Origin: Pohlia nutans
Lineage: Eukaryota; Streptophyta; Bryopsida; Bryales; Mniaceae
Length of the DNA stretch: 64,000 bases
NCBI GenBank assembly: GCA_022496805.1
Contig: CM040085.1
Coordinates: 48,823,811 to 48,887,810, forward strand
Reading direction: 5' to 3'
Below, in pieces: positions 22,129-34,409 of the stretch. The notes below the pieces were generated by a model. That model had not been told where the DNA came from. It saw nothing but the letters and a program-made list of their open reading frames with translations, and ran no database searches. The position numbers were made by a program, and so were the translations under genes. The first letter of the stretch is position 1. The number at the start of each line of letters is the position of its first letter.

Positions 22129-22754
22129 CGTATCAAACATCAAGACTGTACTCGATCACCTACAACACGCACAATATTCCTTATGAAAATGGCCGGAGGA
22201 ACCCACCTAAAAAGTATCGAAGAAAGTTTTCAACTACATATGACAAAACTAGAAAACGAATGGATTTCCCAAGCCATAGTTGAGCTCCCCCATCTCAACC
22301 ATAAACTCTCTCTAAAATTATTGCACAAACTTTTAACACATAACATCTACAAAATCAAACATCTAACCATACCTAATGGCACACACCTAATGTCCCCAAA
22401 TGACTTCCACAAATTCTATCATCCTCCATCTAAACTAGAAAAGAGTGCACTACATATAGCAGAACAACTATTTTGCTATCCAAAATGCGATCAACACTGC
22501 CCCACCCCCTGTCACACACACCCACATGAGCGTACACTTAAAGAAAAATACATATCTAACAACCGGGACCTAACCCCACGTAACCCACACAACTCCCTAC
22601 ACCCACCAATACCACAACACCCACAACACCCAAACCCTCCTATAAATATAAAAACATCCCCCTTCAATTTTCCATAACTACTATACTAGATCACAAAGCA
22701 ATCGAATCAAAATATAAATACAAAATAACACACATATACACTACATACCTATGT
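22129..22754 (+). pseudogene. LINE ORF2, segment 6: post-RT region
   Basis: Open frame after the RT fingers-palm region, containing M-A-G-G-T-H-L-K-S-I-E-E-S-F at 22189 and a Cys/His cluster (C-Y-P-K-C-D-Q-H-C-P-T-P-C) at 22480-22515 that could bind a metal. No named domain is recognised. It is cut at ACCTATGT (22747-22754) by the 271-bp TIR element and resumes in frame at 23034. Confidence 0.75.
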
Positions 22755-23025
22755 CTTGGGGGGTGCACTCTACATTATGTTTGAGAATCACGTGCGTTCA
22801 TGACCCCTTCTAAAAACCCCCTATATACGAGAGGCTATATGTCTAAAATACCTTTGTATATAGATTTATTTCGTTTTAAAAATATGTTTAGTGTAAGTAT
22901 ACGTGAATATTTTCAGTTCTAAATGTGTTTATTGTATGTATACGTAATACGGTACTGTTTAAATTAATACCCCTTCTGTGCACTCACGTATACTCGTACA
23001 TATTTAGTACAGTGCACCCCCCGAG
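22755..23025. mobile_element. 271-bp CTYGGGG-type TIR element, complete copy
   Basis: Ends CTTGGGGGGTGCACT and, on the complement, CTCGGGGGGTGCACTGTAC. Flanked by a perfect 8-bp duplication ACCTATGT, which also allows the LINE frame to be rejoined exactly (Y-L-C-Q-W-S-L). An 8-bp duplication is usual for hAT-type elements and possible for Mutator-like ones; the family is not assigned. It is non-coding. Confidence 0.9.
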
Positions 23026-23716
23026 ACCTATGTCAATGGTCATTACCAAACAACATACTATACAACAATTGGATGCCACAACGTGAACTCTTCCCTCTAA
23101 ACCTAAGAACAGTCATAGAACACCACATCCAAATACTCACAAATTATTACACAAAAATCCAACACAAACACTATAAAACTATCGCAAACACACACCTTAC
23201 GCCTGCACAACACAAAGATGCAAGATTTATACCATCACCCACAACACTCCCACACACACAAATCTCTATTACAAAATGTAACCCAACAAAAGATATAATC
23301 ACCACCAAAGAAACCGTACATACCCTTAACGAACTAACCCACCTATACAAAAATACCGGCAAATATCTCATTACCATACCGACCACAAGACTCAAATGGT
23401 TATGGCAACAATACAACATAGCTATCCATACCATACACAACCTAGTACCACGCACACAAGATTTCGAAACTGAAGTAATCTGGCTCTATCAAAGATACAA
23501 ATACAAACTCTCACACAAAGACCCACTCAAAGCAACACAATACTCTCTACCAACCAACATTCTTAACTCTATCCTCACAGAATTTAATATTTCACACTCA
23601 TACTTCTCCTCACTGTAACATGCCCAACTCAAATCTCACAATACTACTCTCCATTTACCCAAGACAAGGTCTTTGGCTCACTCGGAACAGCCTTCCAATA
23701 CAAATGGAAAGGAATT
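23026..23716 (+). pseudogene. LINE ORF2, segment 7: connection domain before RNase H
   Basis: About 200 open codons starting near M-P-Q-R-E-L-F-P (23073), then a frameshift near 23610, ending with F-Q-Y-K-W-K-G-I at 23692-23716. The next residues G-Y-A-Y-P-H are found at 56727, after the 33-kb insertion. No catalytic motif is assigned here. Confidence 0.75.
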
Positions 23717-23803
23717 AACCCTATATTCGTATAGTTGGGACTATTCCGTATACTTGGGACAAAATTGGATGCATGTATTACAGGTTTTTGGCTCCAAAGA
23801 CAA
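23717..23803 (+). repeat. Left terminal inverted repeat of the 33-kb element
   Basis: Pairs with 56636-56722 in inverse orientation. The module TTGGGACTATTCC followed by ACTTGGGAC is shared with the 160-bp MITE-like elements further inside. Confidence 0.85.
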
Positions 23804-26800
23804 TGAAATTCATGTGATTTGTTGATTTTGTTCCCATTGTGTGACATCGGACTGTACTGTTCTTCTAGATAATCCCAGAATGACAATTCCTTTCAATCCC
23901 TCTACTTTGAGTGCTGCACATATTTTCACTTTGTTCCACTTGGATATGAAAGTGTTCTACTGGTGACTGTCGTTGTATGAATAGAAGTATACATATGCGT
24001 TGGTGTACAACTGTTATTTCAGCATGGAGACCGCACGTTCTACATGAAGGTTCCATCATTGTTGAATTTGTTGTAAGTAAACGGGGGAACGACATATCTT
24101 CATGTACTTGCATTTCATGAATGGCCTTGTGTTTGGCTTACATAGTTTTGAGTGCATGTACTGTGACTGTATTTGATTACTGCCATTCTGAGCCGTATTC
24201 CCAAGTAACGTCTTTGTTGGCTACTGTCTTCGCTACGGGTTTGTCTATCCTTGCTTCATATATCGATCACTTTCAGTGACGTGGTCATCGATGGCTCCTG
24301 TACTTCATTATTTTGTATGTATAGTCATCGGTCATCGTTTGCGTTTGCTCGAGGTGTTACTGGGAATGTGACTGTTTTTAAAATTGCGTAACAATCCTCT
24401 GCACTTCAGCAGAACTTGGAACCCACCGACAACCACATTATATTGCACATCAACTATTACATCAATAATCAGACATGAGAGTCAATGACGTTGCTATGAA
24501 CCAGTGTTGCAACACATCGTTCCAGAACGTGTGAACATGACAGGGGCCGTGCTTTTGCACGGCAGTGAGACAGTTCCAGATTTGCATTTTCCTAGACTGC
24601 CTGAGAAACAAAACTGCCACCATGGCGAACATCGAAAGTTCTGTAAACATGTTTTGGAAATTATAGTAGGGTTGGTAATTATTTGGCACGTGAACTGTCA
24701 AGTTGCTAAGACAATGGGGGTAACATGTTTTACATACATTGATAGGGTTAGTAGTTACATTCTACACTATATGGGTCTAGCATATATGTTTTTTATGATT
24801 AAGACAACCTCTGAATTTTTTTTTAGTTCTGTGCAGCTTGTTCACAAAGATGTGCTGGTTCCGCAGTACTAGAACAGGCATTTCAAGAGAATAGCACAAC
24901 TTCTTCCATTCAACCAGGATTTGCATTGACGGGGTGCAATTTCGACGGTTAAATATACGATTCCGTTTTTTTTTAATTTGCAGTGCATCTTCGAAATATA
25001 AAACGCTTGGAACACTCATGACACTGTACCCATGATTGTGCATATTATTAAACTGTGACGACCGGTTAGTAATTTGTAATTAGTGTTATCGTCATGTATT
25101 TACAACCATATGCAGTAGGATTGTGTTGGGTGGGGCAAAATGGGCAACACTTCTCTGTCACGAATGACGTGATATTCAGAAGTTCTCTAGGTCATTTCAA
25201 AACTCATCACTAACTATTGTTGCAACATGTTAAGCCCTAAATGCCTAGAGCCCTCTCCAAATTTGGCAGTTTTGCAAAGATGTATTATAAAATGCAACCT
25301 AGAGGGATATTTTGAACTTCATATATGAATAAAAGTTGTACATTATGAATTTAAGATTCTATCCATACGGTAGATCTATGATTGCTATTACCAATAGTTT
25401 TATATAAAATTTGAAACGTGAACTTCAAAATTATTTTATAATTGAATTACGAATAAGATATTGACAATCTACGGATGATATTTTTTGTGATTGGTTGAAA
25501 TGTACTATTGTAAGTGTAGTGTTTTTTGGAGATTTTTTGGTTGCTTAAATTTATGAGTTGACTTTTTGTAGAGCGATTTGACACTGGAATCTTCTAAATT
25601 TTGGGTGGTTCAGTACAACATGAAATGAGGCATAAAAATTCCGCACTGCAAAAAGTGCATGACGGATGAGAAATTTTTGATGAAATCTGTACATCGTCCA
25701 AAAAATGGACACTTAGGCAATTAGGGCTTAAACCCATCATGTATTGAACACACCGTACTGGACAACAATTGAAAGATTTCATCCATTCTACAAAAGTACG
25801 TGCATTTCATTCAATACCATTCCTCTTGCATGCAGTCAATGTCCGTCACAGTATATGCGTACACATACATGTTTTCTGGCAAACTGATTTACCATATGCC
25901 AAACAATACGCGCACTACATTGATATAGACATGTCTGCACTGTATAGTTGCATAATCTTTGATATTGACATGTATGCAATGTGGTCGATGTTGTAATGTA
26001 GCCTAATGGTGCAATCTTTTGTGCTTAGCTGATTGGAATGTACTGTTCCCTACTATTCTTTGTTATCCAACAGTTTCAATCAACTATAACTCAAATTTGG
26101 TAGTGCTCATTCAGTTCTAATTCTATGCATGACGGAATTGATGACTTCATAGCATGCACCCATTGATTCTCATATGTTTCCAACGGTCATATGACATACT
26201 GGTGAAGTACAACAGTGCATTTTTACGCGGCATGTCGTATGCACTACGTTGTCCATGCAGTACAAAGTTCACTACCAAAATGACAAGGAAATATTTTGTA
26301 ATGTCCATCCTTGAAACCGCAGGAAGTACCAAATCTGTATATGGTTGAATGTCCAAAAACCACCAACTGAATCAATGTTGCCTGTTTTTGGCCGTGCTTA
26401 ACCCCTAAACGTCCAGGCATCCAGTTTCTGGACGTTTGTTGGTCAAACCCAATTTTGATCTTGAAGATGACTTTTGTTGCTAATACACCCAACTAAGAAA
26501 ATGAATTTTATGAAGTCTAGTTTGTACTCCACTTTTCAAATCTTAAAAATTCCAATTATTGAGTATTTTATTGCTTGTGCAAGCTTTGTACCTCAAGGTT
26601 TGAATTACACTACATAGGATGTTCATATTTCAAATTTCAAAATTTAAATAAAAAATTTCTATGGAAAACATATCATGTGATTCTCCATTGTAATTTGTAC
26701 CTGCTCCCAAAAAAATATTAAAATTTTAAAGCTTTTTTGTAATATAAATTATTTTTTGAAGTATTTGACTTAAAAAATTGTTAAAAAGGCCGTATTAAAT

Positions 26801-29036
26801 CAAAAAAATCTGAAAATTTCAAGACTGATAGGAAACATTCAATTCCATGCATGAAAAATATTACAAAATATATTTTGATAAATCTTGAAGGCTAAATTGT
26901 GTAGTTTGACTTTCCTACAAAGGAGTGGTACGTTTAAGGGTTAAAAGGGAATAAAATGTTGACCGCACACAACATATGTTTTCATGACGATTGCAAAAAC
27001 TTGCTACATGTAATTCACGTTTCTGAATTGTATGCATAATTCCAAAGTGGAAAGTAACCTCTACCATTACATCACATATCTTTTTCCTAAGTGTAGACTG
27101 TGTTCTTGCTACATTCCACTCATGAGCTACTGCCATAGTGACCAAGCAGCCCAAGTATTTGTTTGCCAAGCTTGGCATGCCATTGCTCTAGTGGAATACT
27201 GAAATTGGTGGCCCAAAGAGAGTTGTACATGTCATAATTGGAGGAGGTGGTGCTCTTACGACATCCTACCATACCGCAAGTACATTCCACCATGCTACAT
27301 GGCCTGACATCCATGTTCAGCCATGATGAACTTCCTTTGAACAGTTCATATTACATCCAGCATGCTAGCCATGGAATTTCCTCTTAGCTTTTCTAAGGCC
27401 CTGCACATTTGCATATTCTCATATGAATATCCTGTGATGTTGAGGCTCCATTGTAAAGGAACCTATTATCAGAACTTGTGGACAGCGGCCGTTATTTGTT
27501 TTTCGAAATCATACCTATCAGTTTCAATTCATATAGTTCTTCTGATATAAGTATGAATATATAGCCTAAATAACGCGATAGTTTTTTTAATTGTGAACTT
27601 GAAGGCGTATTGTGAGCCACTAAAATGACTGTACACTTCAATATACAACTCTTGCAAACTTTCCCAGTACATTCATACCATTTCTGGATTTCATGAGTCT
27701 GAATGTGGTCGAAATTCCTAAGTGCAGAAATATCACGTTCTCCGTACTAGACTATTAGATACACCACAGCGCAGTATATCAGGAGGTTTGGGTAATCCTG
27801 CGATTGCACATAGCCGCATCCGGTATGCAACTTCTTAGTGATTCCTGTAACAGGAATCACTTGTACACTTTATTCTCAAAGTACCCAAATACTACATCCT
27901 CAAGATATTGTCCTGAGAATGACCTACAGCACTCCTACCTCATTTACCTATTCATCGTTCACTGTATGCTACTGAGTGATCGAAACATATAAGTTGTTGG
28001 AAATGAACACATGTACTGCACTATATCATCCCATAGGTCATGGTCATACACATGAACACTATGAGCAATTCTGATGTGCATGTATGTCACTGTTATACTA
28101 CAATTATTCATAACTTGCTTATTATAATATATTCAGATGGGTCGTGTACGTGAAAAATTCATGTACGGAGTGTCTATTGTACTGTTCTATGCATACCTTC
28201 CGCCAATGATATAATTGTCTGTGCTAGTCTCGACTTTCACTCAGACAAAGCATCAAATATGCAGACTTCATTGCATACGTCTCTTCATGCTGCCATCATG
28301 ATGAAGACTCCGTGTCAGAAATGTACCTATTCAGCTTCCGCCGACTATGCCGTTTCTGAACTTCCGATGTTTGCATTACACGCTGCATGTATAATATCCA
28401 CAAGACAGCTTTGGCACGTCAAGAGACAGGGGACATGATACTCAACTGATACCCGTATTATCCATGGACCAAAAGTACAGACATGTGCAAGTGAAGGCAA
28501 ACTCAAACCCCCCATACCCTTAATGATAGAGTCCCACACAATCTCTTAAAGTGTAAGCCTTGCACATGCAGTCACAAATACATATAGTCTTGTGTTTTAT
28601 CAATCACAACCGGAACTAGACGTTGCTGTGCTCCCCAAAATCACTTCCATATCGCCGTAGTCATTCGTTTGTTGTTTGATACTAATCGCTATTTATTGGC
28701 TATAGGTCTGTCATACAGTAATGCCCATGAAAAATGCACCATGTGTACAAAAATTTCAAAAAGCTAATTACAACTCGTTTCGTGAAGAGCTTAATCTACA
28801 GGTCTTCACCCTGTTGGGATCTATGTCCGTATGTTCTTCATGTGGACGCGCCCTATTCACTTCCCCTGTAGACAGACCCCGCCCTTTCCTTTAATTCGGT
28901 CACTCAATCCAACAACACTATTGACACTCCTACTGAGAAGAGTGCGTTCAACAAATAATAGTACATGGGGCTTTGTTATGGTAAACTCACCTTCACAATA
29001 GTATCGCTGGTGATTGCTGCATGCCTCTCCACCAAT
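23804..29036. other. Noncoding A+T-rich left part of the giant element
   Basis: No gene recognised. A block at about 25220-25760 recurs at 44860-45420 in the same orientation and in part, inverted, at 40020-40385. The many short open frames have no domain and no consistent composition. Confidence 0.5.
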
Positions 29037-29141
29037 TCAGATTCCTCCACATCCTAAACATATAAGTTCATACTCCAATATAGCACTGCCAACTTCCTGC
29101 TCGCAAGACATGGGCGCATCATGGTACGGTTTCTGACATAC

Positions 29142-30776
29142 CTGAGTCGATGGTATGCACTCTTCAAGGGCTGCAGCTGCATCTGCCACAGACCCTGACA
29201 ACTCTGGGGCAGATGCAATTGATATAGTGGCCTGCTTGGTAACGGGAGCGGTTGGTGATGACGGGCACTGACCACTACTCAGCAGCTCCGCTAATCCAGC
29301 ATTGCGAAGAGTCTCGTGCGCTTGCTCACGTAGTTTCCTCTCCTTCTCCAACTCACGTTGCAGCAATAGATTCTGCATTTCAAGGTCCCTGCTCTTGTGT
29401 ACATTGGCCTTGTTCACCGACAACTTCTTCTTGCCAATGGACTCTAGCTGAATTCTAATCTGAGTCTTACTGGACACCTTTGGTTCACTCCCTTCAACCC
29501 CCTCCACCACGTCTTCAGTTCCCAAGGAGATATCGGAGTCATCGTCGGATGGATTATTCTGCACTACCTCCTTCCACATGCGGTCCTCCTCATCGCTGTC
29601 AATGGTAATAGGGTTATCAATATTAGAAGGGATACAAAGTGCTACCTCGTCTTTCACCTTCAAAAGTGCACGGATTGCTGGGAGCCGTGGACGATCCGGT
29701 GTGACATCCACAGTGGCATCACCCATGGGTTCGTCTTCAACGCGGGGAGGGTTTGCCTCAATTGCAGTTTCCATGTCCACACCTTCTTCATGGTCCTTGA
29801 CGGGTACAGGGGATTCTTCCATTGCACATGGCGATTGTTCAGGACTGGCACTGTGTTCCCTAGCTGCCGCCTCCTCATTACCAGTTGCCACTATGATAGT
29901 GCCCGCTGCCACTTCCTTTGAGACACACTCACGAGCACTGTCAGATTCATGGAAAGACAATGGCATGGACAGACCTGGTAGTGGGGAAATGCCACCAGCC
30001 AACTCCTCTGTCGCGTCAGTCATGTGACTATACCCTGCAGCAATGGCAGATTCTGGGGTGACAGTCATCACCCCTGCTGTGGGACATTGCAATGCTTCTG
30101 GTGATTCCTCTACCGTGCAAGCCAGTGGGAAATGGCGCAGTGGAGACATGTCCACATCTAAGCTAGGACTACCAGTATGCACAGTATTATGAGGAGGCGA
30201 CAGTGCCAGGGGAACCTGTGAGTCAACCATTAACTCGTCAGTGACCTCGCCTAAGTCAGGTCGCTCTTGGAATAACCTGGACGCTGGAGAATCCTGATGC
30301 ACCTGACCGCCATGGGTACAGAGTAGGTTTCGCTGCTGGTTCTTTGCCGATTCCCGAAGCACTTCTGCTACTCGGGGACTACTATCCTTGACGTCCTCCT
30401 CTTCGTCTGCAGTGTCCCCGTCCACTTCCCCGTCTCCCAAGCCGCCGTCAGACTCGCCCTCTTCGTGCCCGTCGTCGTCGTCACTGTCGGAGCTGTTCTC
30501 TGACAATTCGTCCGCCTCTCTCACATCAGCAGTTGTGTCATTCTTCAGCTTCGACCGAATCTCCCTACCCGGGACATCAGTATCCTCTGCACATTCACCC
30601 GCCTCCTGCTGGAATGGTATCCAACACTCTTTTTCACCAACCGTGTCATCAGTTTGAACATCGGTGTGGAATACGTGTTCAAAGCCGATGAGCTGGTAGC
30701 CCAGACGGTGGCTAATGACGTATAGATCCAAACAGTCGTCCGATAGAACCACCGCAAGAGGTCAAAACTGTTTCAT
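29142..30776 (-). pseudogene. ParB-like gene, exon block 3: acidic tail with SUMO-interaction motif and coiled coil
   Basis: Last recognised coding block of the - strand gene. It starts at an acceptor (CACTGCAG, exon from 30776) in phase with the preceding block. An in-frame TGA at 30762-30764 lies just after. The next residues (L-A-V-V-L-S-D-D-C-L-D) look like the last strand-helix of the preceding domain. Then come long Asp/Glu/Ser-rich stretches, the motif P-I-T-I-D-S-D-E-E-D (about 29600-29630) matching SUMO-interaction motifs, and a short coiled coil (L-Q-R-E-L-E-K-E-R-K, near 29340). The block ends at a good donor, CAG/GTATGTC (29142/29141). Reading on to 29037 runs into intron. Confidence 0.55.
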
Positions 30777-30874
30777 CTGCAGTGCAATGCGTTCCCATTA
30801 GACATCCATGTTCCAAATGCAAGACTTTCCACATACAAAAGCCAGTATCAAAAGCCGCTATGAATACCACTTAC

Positions 30875-32248
30875 CACCGCTGCAATAAGGCACTTCCGCC
30901 CCGTCGTGATACACAAGACATTGTCGATCATAGGGCCGCCCCTTCTCGGGAGTTGTGTAAAGAAGTCGAGGTACACTTCCGTGCGGAGCTCGTGCTCCAG
31001 CACCCCAAACTCTTTTACCTATCCGACTCTCTTAGTGCGCTCCTTGCTTCGCACTTGCTCCTTCCACTTGAGGGGTGTCGCCGTGGGCTTCGTGAAAACG
31101 TACATTGTCACACCATTGCCCTTCTTCAGTGTGGTTTGGAAGAAGAAGTGACTCTCTCGGGCTGCGGGAACATATCTGGACTCTACTACGGACCAGTCCT
31201 TCAGATGTGCTGCCAAGGCTGCTCGAGCTTCATTTTGCTTGTTGGAGTGCACGATTACTAGCCAGTACGATGGAGACGTCAAGTAGTTGTGCGGCTCCAC
31301 AAATGACTGCAGCGCAGCCAAATAACTTCTCCCAAGCGTCGGGTCCATGTCGAAATCTTCTCGCGCTATAAAGGTATCGAGGGATCTGAAGTCCAAGACG
31401 CCACCTGCAAACCACAATGTTCTTGCATTTACAGGAATCCAGTTTGCTGGATCCAAGCCTTCACTTGTGCCGACCTTGTACTCAAAATGCGTCTTTGACC
31501 ATTTTGACAGAACACCCTTCGCGTTCACAACGGCAAACACTGATTGCAGGTCCAATCGCCGTCCATGATCCTTGTTCACAACTCGATTGAGCTCCGCCAA
31601 GAATGCTTTGGGGGGGTCCTCCTGTTTCCGTCTTGGCCTGTCACTGACTTTCATGACCTTTGCCAAATACTGCTTGGATGCCCTGAAGATTAACTCGTCC
31701 ATGAGCGCTGAGTTAAACCCCGTCCGCTGTTTGAACAACCTCCACTCGCTGACGTTCATATCGTCGTCAACCCAAATCCGCTCTGCGCATTGACGATGCA
31801 GGAATCGCACCACCGCATTCTTGGCCTTCTTCATGTCCGTCCATTCTTTGAGACTCAACACGAACTTGTTCTTCGGACGGTTCTGCCGTAAGTACACCTT
31901 TGGGCACGTTGACATGTTGGGGTCCAGCTTTCCATCCTCCGTCAGGCCTTCCGTGATTTTACTCACTAACTCAGCAAGACTGCCCTTACCAAGTCCTCGG
32001 AGACACTTGAACGTATAGGCGACGGTGTATTTCCGCACCCAGACCTCTGTGTCATCCTTCCACTTTGACCCCGTGTCCGGGTTCACCAGATCTCCACTCT
32101 CGTACCACTGGAAGGCTTGCATGATGGCCTTGTAGAGATCATCGTCAGCACAGATGACGTAGAACTCGCCAGGGTATTCCTTGATAGTCTTGTGGATGTT
32201 CTTGAAGGCCATGGCATTTAGAGTTTCTACTGCCTTCGCTTGGAACTC
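30875..32248 (-). pseudogene. ParB-like gene, exon block 2: possible methyltransferase-like domain
   Basis: About 410 open codons from a phase-0 acceptor (GGATTGCAG/GAG, exon from 32248) to the TAG at about 31019. The frame continues past that stop to a donor GTG/GTAAGT (30875/30874). The region holds mixed helices and strands (for example Y-W-L-V-I-V-H-S-N-K and F-F-T-Q-L-P-R-R-G-G-P-M-I-D-N). These resemble in outline the second half of N4/N6-type DNA methylases, where a Rossmann fold carries a D-x-F-x-G loop. The loop here reads D-N-V-L-C-I-T-T-G-R-K and no clear (D/N)-P-P-(Y/W) is present, so the assignment is weak. In the giant element it follows the ParB-like block. Confidence 0.5.
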
Positions 32249-33013
32249 CTGCAATCCATCCCCCCAGTGCACAATTGCCCAGTGAATCAGTGCTCTAGGT
32301 TTCAGAAATGAAAGCGTATTCACGCAGTGAGAGTGAAGGACACATATGACACCAACATCCACTAACACATTAAGACAGCATTCACTAACACATAAGACAG
32401 CATAAGACACATTCACTAACACATAAGACAGCATAAGACAGCATTCACTAACACAACACATAAGACAACATTCACTAACATAAGATAGCATTCACTAACA
32501 TAAGATAGCATTCACTAACACATAACACATAAGGCATAACACATAACACATAACGGCATTCACTAACATAAGACAACATTCACTAACATTCACTAACATA
32601 AGACAGCATTCACTAACATTCACTAAGATTCACTAACATTCATAGGACAGCATTCATAAGACAGTATAAGACAACATTCACTAACACATAAGACACATAA
32701 GACAGCATGCACTAGCACAACACATAAGACAGCATTCACTAACAGAAGACAACATTCACTAACACATAACACATAAGACATAACACAGAACACATAACAG
32801 CATTCACTAACATAAGACAACATTCACTAACATTCACTAACATTCACTAACATTCACTAACATTCACTAACATAAGATAGCATTCACTAACATTCACTAA
32901 CAGAAGACAGCATTCACTAACATAAGACAGCATTCACTAACACAATAAAACAGCATTCACTAATACAAGAAGACAGCATTCATTGACACAATAAGACACA
33001 CAATAAGTCATAC
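32249..33013 (-). other. Intron of the ParB-like gene holding a minisatellite
   Basis: Donor GAG/GTATGAC (33014/33013) and acceptor GGATTGCAG (32249-32250) give a phase-0 intron of 765 bases. Most of it is a degenerate minisatellite. The long frame that continues through it and reads S-E-C-C-L repeatedly is translated repeat and not protein. Confidence 0.6.
32340..33003. repeat. Minisatellite of CATTCACTAACATAAGACAG units
   Basis: About 660 bases built from CATTCACTAACA and TAAGACAG words in irregular order, more than 30 copies in all. It lies entirely in the predicted intron. Confidence 0.85.
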
Positions 33014-34409
33014 CTCGTAGACCAGTTTGTTAGTCAAGTCTGGTCTGTCATACTCCAACCATAAGTCCCTGGCGTATTGAATGTGCAGTAGGTATTCAGG
33101 TGAGTCCCACCTGAACTGATTTGTGTTATTGGTGCGACGGGATAGCTCTGACAGTAACATCTTGTCCGATGTATAGACGAAATTGCACTCCCATTCACTG
33201 TATGCATCCTTCTGAGATTTAGAGACTTAGGGACTGTCGATGAGTCTTTTGGCCGCTGCCCACGAGTGTTGACCATTGATTATGTAGAAGTTCTGGTCCT
33301 TCACCTCGTCGTATGAAGTTGGCTCTTCCTTGGACGTTGGCATGAGCGTCAATCTCTGTTTGTTTGGATGCAGCTGCATCAAGAACACTTGCAATAAAGT
33401 CTCTACGAGGCTCTCGTGGAACGGCTCTCGTGGACTCCACCGCTGCCATTGCTTCTGTCGTTAAGTTAGGCCCGCTCGTCACAGTCACCGTCTGCTCTCT
33501 CCGCTTCACAGTGGTCTGCTTTCGGCGCTTCGCCGGCTGCAGGGCGACCTCTTGAACATCATCGTCACTGCTGTAATTGCTCCTGCCAGTGGGCGATGGC
33601 CTGATGGCTGTCGTCACCGCTTCCTCAACAGCCTTGCCCTTCCCTATTCGCTGCGCTTCACGGTCCGCGTCAACTCCCGCAGTGGCCGTGCCGGCGTCGC
33701 CCGCCGCGCTCTCTGCAAGCTTCTCCTTCCTTTTCGGTGCCCGGTCACGGCTTGGTGCAGGTAGAGCTATGACTATGGTGGGTGAATTACGTTTTTGCGC
33801 CTGCGTTGGAGGTCTGTCAGACACCCGCTGTCCAGCACTGGTGTTCACCGCCCGCAGGGCACTGACCAGGGACGTCAATGCTCTGCTGAGTTTCACGTAA
33901 TCCGCGTTCATATTTGCGATAGAGGTTGGTGGCAGAATTGGCGTCTTCCTAAATTCCTTCAGTGCCGCGTCGTTCTGCGCTATGTTCTTTGTCAAATTCT
34001 CCGTCTGGAAATCATCCTCGCCTTCTGTGAAGTACAAGTTCGCCACGCTACCGGATGCATTCTCGACCCACAGTATGATGTAAGGCGCACAATATTTCAC
34101 TGCCGTGACTGCCAAGGACGACAGTACGTACCACACTGGTCCCTCAGCTCCGGCTTGGGCAGTATTTACAGCTACCCGGAGTGCAAACCCACTATCCCGA
34201 GGTAGCTTCTGCAGTTCTAAACTCCAAGTGCGAGGTGTGGGAAACGTACGTTTTACCCAGTACTTCTTTCCCACGTTTACAATTCCAGGGATATTCACAT
34301 TGTGAATGAGGTCAAATACTCTTTTCAGACCTCCTGTATAGGGGATGTCCGGCACCTTCTCCGTTACTCCTTTTCCCATCCTGTTCGACCCTGCAAGACA
34401 TTTATGCAC
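33014..34409 (-). pseudogene. ParB/DGQHR-like gene, exon block 1
   Basis: 5' part of the - strand gene. The first 330 codons (from about 34409) form a domain of unknown function followed by Ala/Arg/Lys-rich linker with possible nuclear localisation clusters (A-K-R-R-K-Q near 33530). After a one-base frameshift near 33345 the frame reads D-Q-N-F-Y-I-I-N-G-Q-H-S-W-A-A-A-K. This matches the I-x-G-x-H-R-x-x-A signature of ParB/sulfiredoxin-fold and DGQHR domains, with Ser for Arg. A stop follows at about 33230. Then come about 75 codons to the donor at 33014. ParB-like domains bind DNA and nucleotide; a role in the element is inferred only. The first exon may lie further upstream. Confidence 0.55.

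Noticed and set aside
31019..32491. A 490-residue protein with a Cys-rich S-E-C-C-L N-terminus
   Set aside because: The N-terminal repeats are a translated minisatellite inside a predicted intron; only the part from 32248 downward looks coding.
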